A stretch of 64,000 bases of DNA, from the NCBI RefSeq assembly GCF_002846365.1, contig NZ_PJMW01000002.1, positions 2,852,001-2,916,000 on the forward strand, read 5' to 3'. The notes below the pieces were generated by a model, which worked only from the letters and a program-made list of their open reading frames with translations, was not told where the DNA came from and did no database searches. The position numbers and the translations under genes were made by a program. Shown here piece by piece: positions 46,814-55,032 of this stretch. This stretch comes from Nocardia fluminea (GTDB lineage Bacteria > Actinomycetota > Actinomycetes > Mycobacteriales > Mycobacteriaceae). Positions within the stretch are counted from its first letter, which is position 1; each line of letters starts with the position of its first letter.

Positions 46814-48055
46814 ATGAGCACAGCGACGTCTCATTCGGTGCGGTTCGAACTTCGCTCCGGAGACACTTGGCGCGATCCCTGGTCCATGTATTCCGCACTG
46901 CGTGATCACGACCCTGTTCACCGCGTGATCCCCGCCGGGCAGGAGGACAACGACTTCTACGTGCTGTCCCGGCATGCCGATGTGTGGACGGCGGCGCGCG
47001 ACCCCGCGACCTTCTCCTCCGCATCGGGGCTGACCGTCGACTACGTCGACCTGGCCGCCGCGGGGTTCGGCGCCGTCAAGCCGTTCGTCTTCATGGACCC
47101 GCCGGAGCACACCGATTTCCGGCGTAGGGTGTCGCCGGGATTCACTCCGCGCCAAGTGAATTCGGTGGAGCCCGCAGTGCGGAGATTCATCGTCGAACGC
47201 ATCGAGCGACTGCGTGCGGCGGGTGAGGGCGACATCGTCAAGGACCTGTTCAAGCCGCTGCCCACCATGGTGGTCGCCCACTATCTCGGTGTGCCGGAAC
47301 AGGATCACGAGAAATTCGACGCGTGGACCGAGAACATCGTCGGCGGTGCGGTCGCGGGGGCAGGGCTTGCCGCGGGCGACCAGAACGCTTTCGCCGCCGT
47401 GGGCGAAATGGTCGGCTATTTCAGTGAATTGATCGCCCGCCGCCGCGTCGAACCGGGCGACGACACCATCTCGCACCTGCTGGCCTCCGGTCTCGGCGCC
47501 GACGGCGACAACGAAGGCCTGGTCGCGATCCTCGGCTTCGCGTTCACGATGATCACCGGCGGCAACGACACCACCACCGGCAATCTCGGCGGTGCGGTCC
47601 AGTTGCTCACCGCCGCCCCCGACCAGCGACAGCTGCTCATCGACGATCCCTCGCTCATCCCGGACTCCATCGAGGAGTTCCTGCGGATGACCTCACCGGT
47701 GCAGGGCCTGGCACGCACCACCACCCGCGATGTCGAACTGCACGACACCATCATCCCGGCGGGCCGCCGCGTGCTGCTGCTCTACGGTTCGGGCAACCGC
47801 GACGAACGCGAATTCGGCCCCACTGCGGCCGAACTCGATATCCGGCGCAACCCCAAGCGCATCCTCAGCTTCAGTCACGGTCACCACCATTGCCTCGGCG
47901 CGGCCGCCGCCCGCATGCAGGCGCGCGTCGCACTCGAGGAACTGCTCACTCGCTGCCCCGGCTTCACCGTCGATCTCGACGCGGTGCAGTGGTCGCAGGG
48001 CAACTACGTGCGCTGGCCGGTCTCGGTGCCGTTCCGCGCGGAGAGCTCGGCATGA
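46814..48055 (+). CDS. Cytochrome P450
   Basis: A soluble bacterial class I P450, 413 residues. The I-helix is GFAFTMITGGNDTTTGN (the acid-alcohol pair reads N-D-T-T), the K-helix ExxR is SIEEFLRM, and the haem-binding loop is FSHGHHHCLGAAAARMQAR with the ligand Cys. No ferredoxin or reductase gene is adjacent; instead a 24-codon frame and a TetR gene follow, then a KstR-type box and an acyl-CoA dehydrogenase. Lipid or steroid oxidation is plausible from that context but not shown. The ATG was chosen at MSTATSHSVRFEL. Confidence 0.92.
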   Translation: MSTATSHSVRFELRSGDTWRDPWSMYSALRDHDPVHRVIPAGQEDNDFYVLSRHADVWTAARDPATFSSASGLTVDYVDLAAAGFGAVKPFVFMDPPEHTDFRRRVSPGFTPRQVNSVEPAVRRFIVERIERLRAAGEGDIVKDLFKPLPTMVVAHYLGVPEQDHEKFDAWTENIVGGAVAGAGLAAGDQNAFAAVGEMVGYFSELIARRRVEPGDDTISHLLASGLGADGDNEGLVAILGFAFTMITGGNDTTTGNLGGAVQLLTAAPDQRQLLIDDPSLIPDSIEEFLRMTSPVQGLARTTTRDVELHDTIIPAGRRVLLLYGSGNRDEREFGPTAAELDIRRNPKRILSFSHGHHHCLGAAAARMQARVALEELLTRCPGFTVDLDAVQWSQGNYVRWPVSVPFRAESSA

Positions 48056-48126
48056 GCGATCAGCGTCCGAAGTCGGTAGTCCGCGCAACCACGCAGGGTG
48101 TCGCATGTCGTGGGGAAACAGCATGA
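48052..48126 (+). CDS. Bridging 24-codon open frame between P450 and TetR genes
   Basis: A small frame whose ATGA overlaps the P450 stop and whose stop (ATGA) overlaps the TetR start. It reads MSDQRPKSVVRATTQGVACR plus four more residues. It may be a translation-coupling leader rather than a functional peptide, or the remnant of a ferredoxin position. There is no family resemblance. Confidence 0.3.
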   Translation: MSDQRPKSVVRATTQGVACRGETA

Positions 48127-48701
48127 GCGGTGACTGGCTGGGCGCCGAGCGGGCGGACCTGGCCGCCGAACGCATCATCGACGCGGCCGCCGAACTCTTC
48201 GCCGAACACGGGGTGGCCGCGGTCGGCATGGCCGACATCGCCAAGGCCGCAGGCTGCTCCCGGGCCACCCTGTACCGCTATTTCGACAACCGGCACGCGG
48301 TGCGGCTCGCGTTCGTGCATCGCGAGACCCGCCGCATCGTCGCCCAGCTCGACGAGCGTTTCCGCGACATCGCCGACCCGGGTGCACGGATCGTCGCCGC
48401 GATGCTCGGCGCGGTGGAGGAAGTCCGTGCCAACCCGCTGCTCATCGCCTGGTTCCGCCCCGCCGACTCCGGCACGGCGGGCCGCATCAGCCAGGACTCC
48501 GACGTCATCGAATCCCTGGCCGCGACCATCTTCGGCCCCGTCGACCTGACCGACCCGGAACGCAGCCGCCTGGCCCGCTGGCTCACCCGCGTCATCGTCT
48601 CGCTGCTGTCGGCTCCCGGCCGCGATGCCGCCGACGAACGGGCCATGCTCGAGGAGTTCGTCGCCCCCGTCGTCACCCGCACCTTCGCCTCGCCGAACTA
48701 G
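48123..48701 (+). CDS. TetR family regulator downstream of P450
   Basis: A 192-residue TetR protein with HTH VAAVGMADIAKAAGCSRATL, then YRYFDNRHAVRLAFVHRETR. The C-terminal domain (VEEVRANPLLIAWFRPADSG) resembles mycobacterial regulators of lipid or steroid genes. The start overlaps the bridging frame, suggesting co-expression with the P450. Its own stop codon is part of a perfect TNNAACNNGTTNNA palindrome that precedes the acyl-CoA dehydrogenase gene, so either this protein or KstR could bind there. Confidence 0.87.
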   Translation: MSGDWLGAERADLAAERIIDAAAELFAEHGVAAVGMADIAKAAGCSRATLYRYFDNRHAVRLAFVHRETRRIVAQLDERFRDIADPGARIVAAMLGAVEEVRANPLLIAWFRPADSGTAGRISQDSDVIESLAATIFGPVDLTDPERSRLARWLTRVIVSLLSAPGRDAADERAMLEEFVAPVVTRTFASPN

Positions 48702-48712
48702 AACGTGTTCTA
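48699..48712. promoter_or_regulatory. KstR-like operator upstream of acyl-CoA dehydrogenase
   Basis: TAGAACGTGTTCTA is a perfect palindrome and matches the published KstR consensus TNNAACNNGTTNNA. It overlaps the stop codon of the upstream tetR and lies 42 bases before the dehydrogenase start. Confidence 0.7.
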
Positions 48713-48753
48713 TATTCGAGGAAAAGTTCCGGCGATCCCTCGGGAGTCCAGAT

Positions 48754-49980
48754 ATGTACCAGTGGTCAGACGAAGACCTGATGTTCCGCGACGCGGTGCG
48801 CGGCTTCATCGCCAAGGAGGTCACCCCGCACGTCGACCAGCTGGAGAGCGGCGCGCTGCCGCCGTTCGACATCATCCGCAAGCTGTACGCCACCTTCGGG
48901 CTCGACGAGATGGCGCGCGACAGCTTGGAGAAGGCGCTCGCGCGCGAAGAAGCGGGTACCACCGGCTCGGGCAGATCAGGCGGCGGTTTCAGTGGCGCGG
49001 GCAGCATGGGTGTGGTCCTCAACAGTGAGCTCGCCGGCGTGAGCCTGGGGCTGGTGGCCTCCATGGGCGTGAGCCTCGGTCTCGCCGTGGGCACCATCCG
49101 CAGCCGTGGCACCCTCGCGCAGAAGAAGCGCTGGCTGCCCGAGCTGGTCACCATGGCGAAGGTCGGCGCGTGGGCCATCACCGAACCCGATTCGGGCTCC
49201 GACGCGTTCGGCGGCATGAAGTCCTATGTCCGCCGTGACGGCGAGGACTACATCCTCAACGGCCGCAAGACGTTCATCACCAACGGCCCGCACGCCGACG
49301 TCACCATCGTCTACGCCAAGCTCGACGAAGAGGACGGCACCGACCGTCGTGACCGCAAGGTACTGACGTTCGTGCTGGACAAGGGCATGCCCGGTTTCGT
49401 GCAGAGTCCCGCGTTCAAGAAGATGGGCATGAACTCCTCACCCACCGGCGAGCTGTTCTTCGAGAACGTCCGCATCACCCCCGACCGGTTGCTCGGCGAA
49501 ACCGAGAATCCCGCCAAGGGCGACGGAAAAGACAGCGCCAAGGAATCTTTCGCAGCCGAACGCATCGGCATCGCCTCACTGGCGCTCGGCATCATCAACG
49601 AATGTCACCGCCTGTGCGTCGATTACGCCAAGTCCCGCACGCTGTGGGGCAAGGAGATCGCGCAGTTCCAGCTCATCCAGCTCAAGCTCGCTGAGATGGA
49701 GATCGCGCGAATCAATGTGCAGAACATGGTGTTCAACGCGATCGAGCGCACCGCGGCAGGGGACAAGGTGACTCTCGCCGAGGCCTCGGCGATGAAGCTC
49801 TACTCCTCCCGCGCCGCCACCGAGGTCGCGATGGAAGCCGTGCAGCTGTTCGGCGGCAACGGGTACATGGCCGAGTACAAGGTCGAACAATTGGCCCGCG
49901 ACGCCAAGTCGCTGATGATCTACGCGGGCAGCAACGAAATCCAGGTCACCCACATCGCCAAGGGGCTGATCAGCAGATAG
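48754..49980 (+). CDS. Acyl-CoA dehydrogenase (FadE family)
   Basis: A flavoenzyme oxidising an acyl-CoA to the 2-enoyl-CoA. The 408-residue protein has AWAITEPDSGSDAFGGMKSY (FAD and substrate region), the FVLDKGMPG and FENVRITPDRLLGE blocks, SRTLWGKEIAQFQLIQLKLA, and the C-terminal EAVQLFGGNGYMAEYKVEQL ... YAGSNEIQ. The glycine-rich insert GTTGSGRSGGGFSGAGSMG at residues 70-90 is unusual. The ATG follows GGGAG. The KstR-like box suggests a role in cholesterol/steroid side-chain or related lipid breakdown; the catalytic Glu is not assigned. Confidence 0.92.
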   Translation: MYQWSDEDLMFRDAVRGFIAKEVTPHVDQLESGALPPFDIIRKLYATFGLDEMARDSLEKALAREEAGTTGSGRSGGGFSGAGSMGVVLNSELAGVSLGLVASMGVSLGLAVGTIRSRGTLAQKKRWLPELVTMAKVGAWAITEPDSGSDAFGGMKSYVRRDGEDYILNGRKTFITNGPHADVTIVYAKLDEEDGTDRRDRKVLTFVLDKGMPGFVQSPAFKKMGMNSSPTGELFFENVRITPDRLLGETENPAKGDGKDSAKESFAAERIGIASLALGIINECHRLCVDYAKSRTLWGKEIAQFQLIQLKLAEMEIARINVQNMVFNAIERTAAGDKVTLAEASAMKLYSSRAATEVAMEAVQLFGGNGYMAEYKVEQLARDAKSLMIYAGSNEIQVTHIAKGLISR

Positions 49981-50026
49981 ACGCGGCGCTCGCGGAGACC
50001 GTACTGGTCTGACCTCGAACGCGACA

Positions 50027-50065
50027 GAACCGTACGAGTCACGCTGTGTCGTGCTCGTACGGTTC
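50027..50065. terminator. Bidirectional terminator hairpin
   Basis: GAACCGTACGAG and CTCGTACGGTTC form a perfect 12-bp stem with a 15-base loop, between the convergent acyl-CoA dehydrogenase and the minus-strand pair. Confidence 0.7.
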
Positions 50066-50085
50066 AGCGGTCGCCGACGCGGAGG

Positions 50086-50688
50086 TCAGGCCGTGGGGGT
50101 GAGGAGCTGGTTGAAGAACGAGCGGTAGCTGCGCAGCGCGCGCCGCAACGACTCGGTGTCCGGGCTGTCCGACCACCGGTCCGCGATGATCCCCTTGCGC
50201 GCGGCGTAGGTGCTGGTGAGCTCGTGGATCAGTTCGGTGACCAGCTCGTCGGCCTTGAAGACGGCATCGTGGGGATCGTCGACGAAGGTGCCCTGCAGAT
50301 CGCGCCAGCGGCCACGCAGGTGTTCCAGAGACTTCTCGTCGAACAGCGGGACGACGTCGTCCTCCGCGTCGGTGGCCGGGCTCTGCTGCTGGACGACCGG
50401 CTCGCGCTCGGTGCTGCCCGCGGCGGCAATGTCGGAGTCGTCGCGCCGGTGATCTTCGCGCGTCTCGTCCGCGGTAGCCGCGCCGCTGCCCGCGACGAAG
50501 GCCGTATCGGAACCGCCGTCCACGGTGGGGGAGGTCTTGGGATCGCGGCCGGAATCGGGTTCGATGACCTCGGTGTCGATCACGTGGTGCTCGCCGCGTT
50601 TCTCGGCCGCGTCGCGCTCGCCGAGGTTGTCGCGCTCGATATCGTCTGTGCGCGAATCGGTTTCGGTTCGGTCGTATTCGGTGCTCAT
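50086..50688 (-). CDS. Soluble acidic protein sharing a C-terminal domain with its neighbour
   Basis: A 200-residue protein. The first 115 residues are highly charged and probably disordered. The last 85 (WRDLQGTFVDDPHDAVFKAD ... LRRALRSYRSFFNQLL) form a helical domain shared with the next gene upstream, whose copy reads WARVQERFVDEPADAVGEAD ... LRNALVHYRALFLDL. I do not recognise a named family. The start overlaps the stop of that gene by four bases, so they form an operon of domain paralogues. Confidence 0.75.
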   Translation of the reverse strand: MSTEYDRTETDSRTDDIERDNLGERDAAEKRGEHHVIDTEVIEPDSGRDPKTSPTVDGGSDTAFVAGSGAATADETREDHRRDDSDIAAAGSTEREPVVQQQSPATDAEDDVVPLFDEKSLEHLRGRWRDLQGTFVDDPHDAVFKADELVTELIHELTSTYAARKGIIADRWSDSPDTESLRRALRSYRSFFNQLLTPTA

Positions 50689-51242
50689 GACACTGTGTCC
50701 TTCTTGTGCGTGGTGTGGCCGTTCGTCAGATCGAGGAACAGGGCGCGATAGTGCACGAGGGCGTTCCGAAGGTCCTCGGTGCTCGCCTTGCCGTTCGCGT
50801 GCTGGACCGCGATGCCGTGAGCGTCGCGATAGTGCCCGAGCGTCGAGGCGTGCTCCACGGAGAGGTCGGCGACCTGCTGGTCGAAACCTTCTGTCGGATA
50901 GCCACGTTCGGCCATGACGGTCGTCACGAGCCGGTCGGCCTCGCCGACGGCATCGGCGGGCTCGTCGACGAAGCGCTCCTGCACCCTCGCCCAGTCCGCG
51001 GCGAACTCCTTCTTGCGTTCGGGCGTCAGTTCACGCAGGTCGAGCGAGTTGTGCCTGCGCTCTCGCTGCGCCAGTTCGCGTTCGGCGGCGCGGCGATCCT
51101 CGGTCTGCTCGACGGCCCGGTCGTACTCGGGCCCGAAACGGTCGCGTAGACGCTTCCGGCGTAGGTATGGCGGCACCAGAAGAGCCGCACCTACGAGTAC
51201 GACCACGATGACGATGGCAACTACCAGGATTCCGGAAGACAC
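50685..51242 (-). CDS. Membrane-anchored protein sharing a domain with its neighbour
   Basis: A 185-residue protein. The N-terminal membrane helix (GILVVAIVIVVVLVGAALLV) is followed by basic residues and an Arg/Glu-rich, likely coiled segment, then the same helical domain as the downstream gene. The pair therefore consists of one membrane-tethered and one soluble version of the same domain. The overlap with the downstream gene (ATGA-type) implies matched production. The function is unknown. Confidence 0.78.
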   Translation of the reverse strand: MSSGILVVAIVIVVVLVGAALLVPPYLRRKRLRDRFGPEYDRAVEQTEDRRAAERELAQRERRHNSLDLRELTPERKKEFAADWARVQERFVDEPADAVGEADRLVTTVMAERGYPTEGFDQQVADLSVEHASTLGHYRDAHGIAVQHANGKASTEDLRNALVHYRALFLDLTNGHTTHKKDTVS

Positions 51243-51461
51243 GGGATTCTCCTTCTACGAGCCTCTTGCCCCGGTAGTGCCTCGAAATTCACTTTTCAAA
51301 CAGTGGGACCGCTCCGTCGCCTGTCCCGGCCCGCCGGTACCGGCGCCGAACGCGCCCGCGATTACCTTGTGCCGGTGCATGTTTGGTGCAACTTCGGGAT
51401 GGTTCAAATCGGTTGCAGCCATTGCGGTCTGGCATGTCGCGCGAAACACCCAGGCGGACGG

Positions 51462-52010
51462 CTACGGATCTCGCCGTGGTTGCGGAATCGCGCACGTCAA
51501 CCCGTCGGCCATCCCGGTCGGCCGCACACCGAGACCTTGATTGAGTCTGGCTCGCTGGTTCTCCCATGCGATACAGGCCGCCAGCTCTGCCACCTGCGCC
51601 TTCGACAGATGAGTGAGCAGCGTTGCGCGCAGTTCGTCGATATCGACGGCCGGAGTCACCGTCATCGCCTCCGCGAACGCGATCACCAGCTTCTCCAGCT
51701 CGGAATACGCATCACTGGTCCGATACCGAGGCAGATCGACGAGCTGCTGCTCGGTCAGCCCCGCCGTATGCGCCAGCGCCGACCCGATATCGAGACAGAA
51801 CTGACAGGCCACCAACCCCGCCGTCTTCAGCTCGGCCAACTCCTTGAGCCGAGGATCCAGCGTGTTACTGAACAACAACGCCGTCTCGTACGCCACCGTC
51901 GCCGCCGCGATCTGCGGCCGCCGCCCCAGCCACCCCACCAGATCCCCGCGATTTCGCCGAGCCTGTCCCATCACCTTCGCGTAAGCGCGAACCCGCGTGA
52001 CCACTCGCAT
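51462..52010 (-). CDS. Carboxymuconolactone decarboxylase/AhpD-family protein
   Basis: A 182-residue alpha-helical protein of the AhpD-like group. It has the redox motif C-x-x-C in VACQFCLDIGSALAHTAGL (Cys-Gln-Phe-Cys, with a nearby His), and ELAELKTAGL before it. Such proteins act as peroxidase/disulphide reductases or as genuine decarboxylases. I chose the ATG of MRVVTRVRAY with GAAGGGG eight bases upstream over a GTG nine bases earlier. It has no linked operon. The 219-base gap to the previous pair holds nothing I recognise. Confidence 0.85.
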   Translation of the reverse strand: MRVVTRVRAYAKVMGQARRNRGDLVGWLGRRPQIAAATVAYETALLFSNTLDPRLKELAELKTAGLVACQFCLDIGSALAHTAGLTEQQLVDLPRYRTSDAYSELEKLVIAFAEAMTVTPAVDIDELRATLLTHLSKAQVAELAACIAWENQRARLNQGLGVRPTGMADGLTCAIPQPRRDP

Positions 52011-52275
52011 CGATAACACCCCTTCGTGCCGACGATCCCCTACCGAAGAACCTACGCCGGGGACCCCACCGAACCCCAGAGTGATCCGCCTCGCACGCCG
52101 CCCCGAACCCCACGACCGGTTGGTGCGGTCAAGAGGTCCGCTGAGATCGCGGACGAGCGCGGGACCGGGCGGCGACGCGTAACAGCAAGCGTCTCATCAG
52201 ATTTCGCCAAGAGAGCTCGACAAATCTGTGACCAGGGACAGCGTCAGTGCCTGTCCATTGAACCGGGAGATCCTG

Positions 52276-52617
52276 ATGAGTTCGTTCGTCGGTCGTGTAG
52301 GTGCGGTGTGTATCGCAGTCGCCGCGACATTTCTGGTGTGCGCGCCTGCCCAGGCCGGCCCAGACTCGAATGCGTGCCTGGTGGTCGTGAACCAGCTTCC
52401 TGACACTGTGGTCATCCATCTGGACAATGCATTCCCCGGCTCCCACTGGGAGGTGGGCCCTTACGCCACCACCCTGTTGACGACCGAGGAAGGCCGGGCA
52501 ATCGCCTCTGATGCCGGCTGGGTAGTGCGGAGCCCGCCGCGTGGCACCTGGCACTACGAGTCCTCGCTGAACACCGACTGGGGCTGTGATGGCTCTTGGG
52601 TGTTCACCACCTACTGA
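52276..52617 (+). CDS. Small secreted protein of unknown function
   Basis: A 113-residue protein with a clear signal peptide (VGAVCIAVAATFLVCAPAQA, cleaved before GPDSN). The mature part has two cysteines (NACLVV, WGCDGS) that may pair, and a compact beta-rich pattern ending GSWVFTTY. I recognise no family. The ATG follows GGGAGATCC. It is the last host-like gene before the integrated-element remnant. Confidence 0.7.
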   Translation: MSSFVGRVGAVCIAVAATFLVCAPAQAGPDSNACLVVVNQLPDTVVIHLDNAFPGSHWEVGPYATTLLTTEEGRAIASDAGWVVRSPPRGTWHYESSLNTDWGCDGSWVFTTY

Positions 52618-52696
52618 CGCGGCCGGACCCACAGGCTGTGCGCGAGTCCGGTGGCGCGCGGTGATGCAAGTGGGAAGCCGGACCGACGTGGCGAGG

Positions 52697-52802
52697 CGAA
52701 GCAGGTAGACAGCTTGGAGGCCACCCCGAGGAGGGTTGACCAGACCGCGAAGTCCGAAATTCGTACGCAACAGCTCGCGCTTTCACATCGAGGGCAGCGG
52801 CA
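52697..52802 (-). repeat. Inverted copy of the integrase 3' end
   Basis: The minus strand of this stretch matches 54884-54990 over about 106 bases with roughly 80 percent identity by eye. It includes the integrase C-terminal codons (here read MKARAVAYEFRTS, there VKARAVADELRTF) and the following CTCGGGGTGGCC ... TCTACCTGCTTCG. It abuts the left copy of the tRNA 3' end. Confidence 0.8.
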
Positions 52803-52844
52803 ATGAAGTGCCCCCACAGGGACTCGAACCCTGACTGTGCGGAT
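52803..52844 (-). repeat. att-like direct repeat, left (partial tRNA-Leu 3' end)
   Basis: Forty-two bases identical to 54991-55032, in the same orientation. They comprise the T arm, acceptor 3' strand and part of the variable loop of the tRNA-Leu. After ...GTGCGGAT the two diverge. This is the expected core of an integration site in a tRNA gene. Confidence 0.85.
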
Positions 52845-53130
52845 GTTGAGAACCTCAGGCTCGGCCCGGCGGCGGCGCGGTGACCTGCCGAAATACGCGG
52901 CGGGAGCTGTCAAAGTCCCACTGGCCTTGTGGTTTTGGTCGGTTTCCGGCGGCCTTGCGCGGGGGCTAGCGGCCCCCTAGCGGGGTGGGCCGGAGCTGGG
53001 GCCTCGTCTCCGCAGATGGCGGACGTTTTCGCTCTTGATGCGCTGCTGAATGGCTGACACGGTGCGGTCCGTAGAGGCTGTCGGATGCGACTCGTAGGGT
53101 GGCGTGATCAAGTCGAGGTGGGAGACGTTC

Positions 53131-53523
53131 ATGGCTGGGACCGTTACTGGGCTGACGCAAGAGGATGGGCATACCATCGGATTCGTGCTGGGCTGCTATT
53201 TCACGGAAGCGATCGACCTAGCCGAGCTCCGCAAGTGGTGTGAGCACGTAATCATCACGAACGAGGTGCAGGACATCCCTCAGTACATGTTCGACCTGGT
53301 AAGTGTTGCTTCACCCGGAGAGATCTTGTCCATCATCGGATTTTCCGCCGGCGGGGTATCTCGGCAGGAGGATGAAGCGTTGTACGGCATCGCTTTTGGA
53401 CGCGGTCGAGACGTTTTCGATCCGCCCCTCGGTCCGGTGGAGGCGAAGCGCGCGTTGCAGACTAAACCGGATGTACTTCAGCGATTCCGAGACGTTTTCC
53501 CGTTCATCGAGCTCATGACATAG
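53131..53523 (+). CDS. Hypothetical protein inside the integrated-element remnant
   Basis: A 130-residue protein starting MAGTVTGLTQEDGHTIGFVL. It is acidic, soluble and mixed alpha/beta (IDLAELRKWCEHVIITNEVQ, EILSIIGFSAGG, GRGRDVFDPPLGP). GC content at third positions is visibly lower than in the flanking genes, suggesting transfer. The ATG follows GGGAGA. Size and composition resemble immunity or antitoxin-like cargo, but no toxin partner is seen and I recognise no family. Confidence 0.6.
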   Translation: MAGTVTGLTQEDGHTIGFVLGCYFTEAIDLAELRKWCEHVIITNEVQDIPQYMFDLVSVASPGEILSIIGFSAGGVSRQEDEALYGIAFGRGRDVFDPPLGPVEAKRALQTKPDVLQRFRDVFPFIELMT

Positions 53524-54061
53524 TCGGTGGCAATACGCTCTTCTGCCGCTGACCGCGCGTTCCCGGCGACCGGCATCGGCCCTGTTCTAGGTCACCGCTG
53601 GGCGGCACTGCGTACCGGAGCTGCGGGACTACCACCCGCAGCTTTGTCACGTCTGGACCATCGTCGGCCCACCCTCGATCTGATAGACGCCCTGCGTGCC
53701 CCGCTGCTTCGGAGTCCAGCCCAGATTGAGCCCTCTGTGTACGATTGAGGTCCAAAATCCGTGTTCCCTGGCGTGCGATTCCCATGCGCTGACTGAACAT
53801 GCTTTTACCCTTCGCTCGCACGTGAGTACGCGCCGTCTGCTTGGGAAGCAGGCGGATAGGCGGGAATGACGCCCTGAGCTGGGCTGGCGCTTGCGCGTGG
53901 GGTACCCAGATTTACCCCTTTTGCCCCTGGCTCGGGGCACGAATGGGGCACGGCGGAGCGACCTCTACTCGCGTGATAAGCAACGTGGAGGGATACCCGC
54001 TCGACCTGTTCTGAAGAAGATGTGGCGCCGCCGGCCCGCCCCTAACCAGAGTGAAGAGCGT
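53524..54061. other. Non-coding or decayed stretch in the element remnant
   Basis: About 540 bases with no convincing gene. A hairpin near 53836-53860 (CGTCTGCTT-GGG-AAGCAGGCG) and a GGGGCAC-rich stretch near 53935 are present. Short frames on both strands have mixed codon use, consistent with decayed mobile DNA. Confidence 0.5.
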
Positions 54062-54538
54062 TCACTGATCATCGACTCCGGGTAAAGGCGTCATAATTTC
54101 AGCGACCGGGAAAGTCTCGACCGGCCGGGGTGCGCGCCGCGCCCGAGCAGAGTTCCCTCTGCGGTCGGTAGAAGCCTTGCGCGATCGGATCGGCACGAGA
54201 AAAATCGCGGCGACCGCAGCTGCTCCGGTTCCAAAAATTGTCCAGATGACCGCACGGTCGCGCGCGGAGTCCTGTTCTCGCTGTACCAGATCGTCGTAGC
54301 TCAGTACGCCTTCGCCACTGATCAAACAAGTGCCACGCTCGGTCAGGCGCTGGCCGTTGCACTCGATAATGGACGGGCTGGGTGGATGCTGAATCTTCGG
54401 GACGTTGTTGAACAGTAAAAACGCTGCCACGATCGCAAGGATCAAAGCCCAAACTCTGATCTCGACGAACCCCAAAGCCCAACGCAACACCAGCACCGCC
54501 TCTCGATCAAGCTCGTGGAGGCTAGCATCCGAACCCAT
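54062..54538 (-). CDS. Two-helix membrane protein, unknown, in element remnant
   Basis: A 158-residue protein with two membrane helices (VWALILAIVAAFLLFNNVPK and VIWTIFGTGAAAVAAIFLVP). Between them lies an outer loop containing two Cys (IIECNGQRL, GTCLISGEG) that may pair, and the C-terminus is basic and cytoplasmic. Low third-position GC for this genome suggests acquired DNA. No family is recognised. It lies between the hypothetical cargo gene and the integrase fragment. Confidence 0.6.
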   Translation of the reverse strand: MGSDASLHELDREAVLVLRWALGFVEIRVWALILAIVAAFLLFNNVPKIQHPPSPSIIECNGQRLTERGTCLISGEGVLSYDDLVQREQDSARDRAVIWTIFGTGAAAVAAIFLVPIRSRKASTDRRGNSARARRAPRPVETFPVAEIMTPLPGVDDQ

Positions 54539-54567
54539 TTTCGGGGGCAGCGGTAGGAGGGGCTGGT

Positions 54568-54951
54568 GTGCGGTCGCAGCAGCGTCCTGGATCGGAAATC
54601 GGCATCGCAGGACACACCACGGATCAGTTCAGCAATCCGCGGTCTGGTCCTCGTCGGCTTCGTCTACTGCTCGGGTCGATGCTGGGGCGAGCGGTGCTCG
54701 ATGCTGCGTCGTCGGCGGCGGATTTGCCCGATGTCGTTCCGCACAGCCTGCGCCCCACCGCGGCGTCTCTGGCGATCAGCGCAGGGGCGAACATCAAGGT
54801 CGTACAGCGGATGCTCGGGCACAAGACGGCGACGCCGACACTCGACCTCTACGGCCATCTGTTCGATGAGGATCTCGACCCGGTTGCCGCTGCCCTCAAT
54901 GTGAAAGCGCGAGCTGTTGCGGACGAATTGCGGACTTTTGAGGCCGGGTGA
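54568..54951 (+). pseudogene. Tyrosine recombinase (phage-type integrase), C-terminal fragment
   Basis: Only the last part of a site-specific integrase is recognisable: LPDVVPHSLRPTAASLAISA, then GANIKVVQRMLGHKTATPTL and DLYGHLFDEDLD. The box II arginine (HSLR), the LGHK motif and the nucleophile-region Tyr in DLYGHLF can be placed, but the usual HxLRH reads HSLRP. The N-terminal DNA-binding and first catalytic arginine regions are absent, so it should be inactive. It ends 40 bases before the att-like repeat in the tRNA gene, the normal integrase position. Confidence 0.82.
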
Positions 54952-54990
54952 CCCTGCTCGGGGTGGCCCCCAAGCCATCTACCTGCTTCG

Positions 54991-55032
54991 ATGAAGTGCC
55001 CCCACAGGGACTCGAACCCTGACTGTGCGGAT
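54991..55032 (-). repeat. att-like direct repeat, right (inside the intact tRNA-Leu)
   Basis: The 42-base partner of the left repeat, here part of the complete tRNA gene. The pair brackets about 2.15 kb. Confidence 0.85.

Noticed and set aside
52803..52844. A second tRNA gene
   Set aside because: Only the 3' 42 bases match; the 5' half, D arm and anticodon arm are absent, so it is an att-type remnant.
53647..53940. Minus-strand ORF in the element remnant
   Set aside because: Some stretches look protein-like, but there is no start context and no consistent codon bias, so it is left in the decayed region.
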